The notes under the pieces are model-generated. The model ran no database searches. It was not told the origin of the DNA and worked only from the letters and a program-made list of their open reading frames with translations. The position numbers were made by a program, and so were the translations under genes. Source: PGYU01 sp964637845 (GTDB lineage: Bacteria; Bacteroidota; Ignavibacteria; Kapaibacteriales; UBA2268). From it: a stretch of DNA of 64,000 nt. The DNA is taken from NCBI GenBank assembly GCA_964637845.1, contig CAZWXI010000002.1, positions 30,782-94,781 on the forward strand. Reading direction: 5' to 3'. This document shows positions 63,190-64,000 of the stretch, piece by piece. Each line of letters opens with the position of its first letter. The first letter of the stretch is position 1.

Positions 63190-64000
63190 ATGGAAATGGA
63201 TATTTGCTATGGAGGTGTCCCCAGTAAGATACCGAATAATTCCATGGGCATTCGCGGCTATGATTACGTAGAATTCTATGTTGGTTCCGCCAAGCACGTC
63301 GCCTATTGGCATGCCAAAGCCTTAGGTCTGAATATCGTGGCTTATCAGGGACCTGAGACGGGTACGCGAGACCGAGTATCATACTTATTATCCAACAAAC
63401 ACAATCTTAAAATAGTAATAACTTCGGCTATTCAGCCGTCAACGTACGAAATCCAGTCTTTTGTTAACAAGCATGGCGATGGCGTAAAAAGATGGTGCGT
63501 GGAGGTAGTAAGCGTGACCGAAACTTACACCAAAGCTATTAAAAATGGTGCTGTTCCCGTCAAAAAGCCTTATAGACTTGAAGATAAAGACGGCTTGGTC
63601 GAGCAAGCGGCAATCCGACTCTATGATGACACCGAAATCAACTTCATCAATTATGACCACTATAAAGGTTTGTTCAAACCCGGATTTGAGGAACCATTTT
63701 ACAAGTTTGAGGTTCGCCGCGCTGAATCAAATCTGCGAATAATAGACCATATCGTTGGCAATGTTCACGTCAATGAGATGGATTATTGGGAAAACTACAT
63801 AAATCGCTCACTAGATTTTGAAACATTTATTTACTTTGGACCTGGCGATATTTCAACAAAGTTCTCGGCATTGCTTTCCAAAGTTGTTCGCTCTAAGGAT
63901 AGTGTTATCCAAAATCCCATCAACGAGCCATACGATGCCGAGCGTCAATCCCAAATAGAAGAGTTCACTCAACAATATCATGGTTCGGGTATTCAACATG
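63190..64000 (+). CDS. hpd: 4-hydroxyphenylpyruvate dioxygenase (3' end outside window)
   Basis: Fe(II) dioxygenase converting 4-hydroxyphenylpyruvate to homogentisate in tyrosine catabolism. The frame runs off the right edge, so about 270 residues are visible. Family text: IRGYDYVEFYVGSAKHVAYW, ALGLNIVAYQGPETG, VRHVLR-equivalent VITSAIQP, HGDGVKRWCVEV, INYDHYKGLFKPGF, the first iron-ligand His in DHIVGNV, then DFETFIYFGPGDIST, LLSKVVRSKDSVIQNPINEP and FTQQYHGSGIQH, where the last His is the second ligand. The Glu ligand lies beyond the window. Three in-frame ATGs (63184, 63190, 63196) exist; AAAGGA at 63177-63182 is best spaced for 63190. Confidence 0.95.
   Translation, partial: MEMDICYGGVPSKIPNNSMGIRGYDYVEFYVGSAKHVAYWHAKALGLNIVAYQGPETGTRDRVSYLLSNKHNLKIVITSAIQPSTYEIQSFVNKHGDGVKRWCVEVVSVTETYTKAIKNGAVPVKKPYRLEDKDGLVEQAAIRLYDDTEINFINYDHYKGLFKPGFEEPFYKFEVRRAESNLRIIDHIVGNVHVNEMDYWENYINRSLDFETFIYFGPGDISTKFSALLSKVVRSKDSVIQNPINEPYDAERQSQIEEFTQQYHGSGIQH

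Overview
The window is AT-rich bacterial chromosome, densely packed with genes. It looks like a member of the Bacteroidota/Chlorobiota (FCB) group. The evidence is a complete porU-porV pair of the type IX secretion system (T9SS), several exported proteins ending in T9SS type A or FlgD-like C-terminal domains, a Bacteroidota-style -33/-7 promoter (TTG...TAnnTTTG) ahead of a riboswitch, and weak Shine-Dalgarno use. The mix of FlgD-like tails, VCBS/FG-GAP subtilases and PorV resembles Ignavibacteria/Kapabacteria genomes, but that placement is an inference. I see no phage, insertion sequence, CRISPR array or plasmid genes.

Layout. 1-8.8 kb: a 5'-truncated TPR sensor histidine kinase, a malic enzyme with a phosphotransacetylase-like tail, a purine nucleoside phosphorylase coupled to an unrecognised FliK-like protein, and the gmd-fcl pair that makes GDP-L-fucose. 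8.9-17.7 kb: a T9SS-sorted subtilase, then porU and porV. 17.8-27 kb: a SixA-like phosphatase and an LCP-family membrane protein (minus strand), ppk2, an initiator tRNA, an AddA-like helicase-nuclease, fumC and murB. 27-48.5 kb: a long minus-strand run of envelope genes. In transcription order these are an S9 peptidase, a GNAT-like protein, a BatA/vWA protein, an exported TldD/TldE-like pair, Wzz-like and Wzy/O-antigen-ligase-like proteins, penicillin-binding protein 2, a lipoprotein built of six 90-residue cysteine modules, a giant subtilase and a polytopic membrane protein.

48.6-55.3 kb is the most interesting region. A cobalamin riboswitch with a well-placed promoter heads a tight four-gene operon: a T9SS-sorted protein made of two tandem propeller-like halves, a BtuB-like TonB-dependent receptor, a small T9SS-sorted surface protein and a YncE/BtuG-like propeller lipoprotein. 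Together they suggest a cell-surface vitamin B12 capture apparatus in which part of the machinery is delivered by the T9SS. 55.3-64 kb: an M50B membrane protease, uvrB, acetoacetate-CoA ligase, a second TPR histidine kinase, and a small unit made of a 15-bp tandem array, a 16-bp palindrome, a 71-codon ORF and a strong terminator. The window ends inside a 4-hydroxyphenylpyruvate dioxygenase gene.

How the parts fit: PorU and PorV are the maturation and shuttle components for the T9SS cargo encoded here (the subtilase at 8884 and the B12-operon proteins at 48960 and 53307). The fucose, Wzz/Wzy, PBP2, MurB and LCP genes are all cell-envelope assembly functions. The metabolic genes (MaeB, FumC, HPPD, acetoacetate-CoA ligase) fit an aerobic heterotroph that degrades amino acids. 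All product assignments come from motif recognition by eye; no database search was run.
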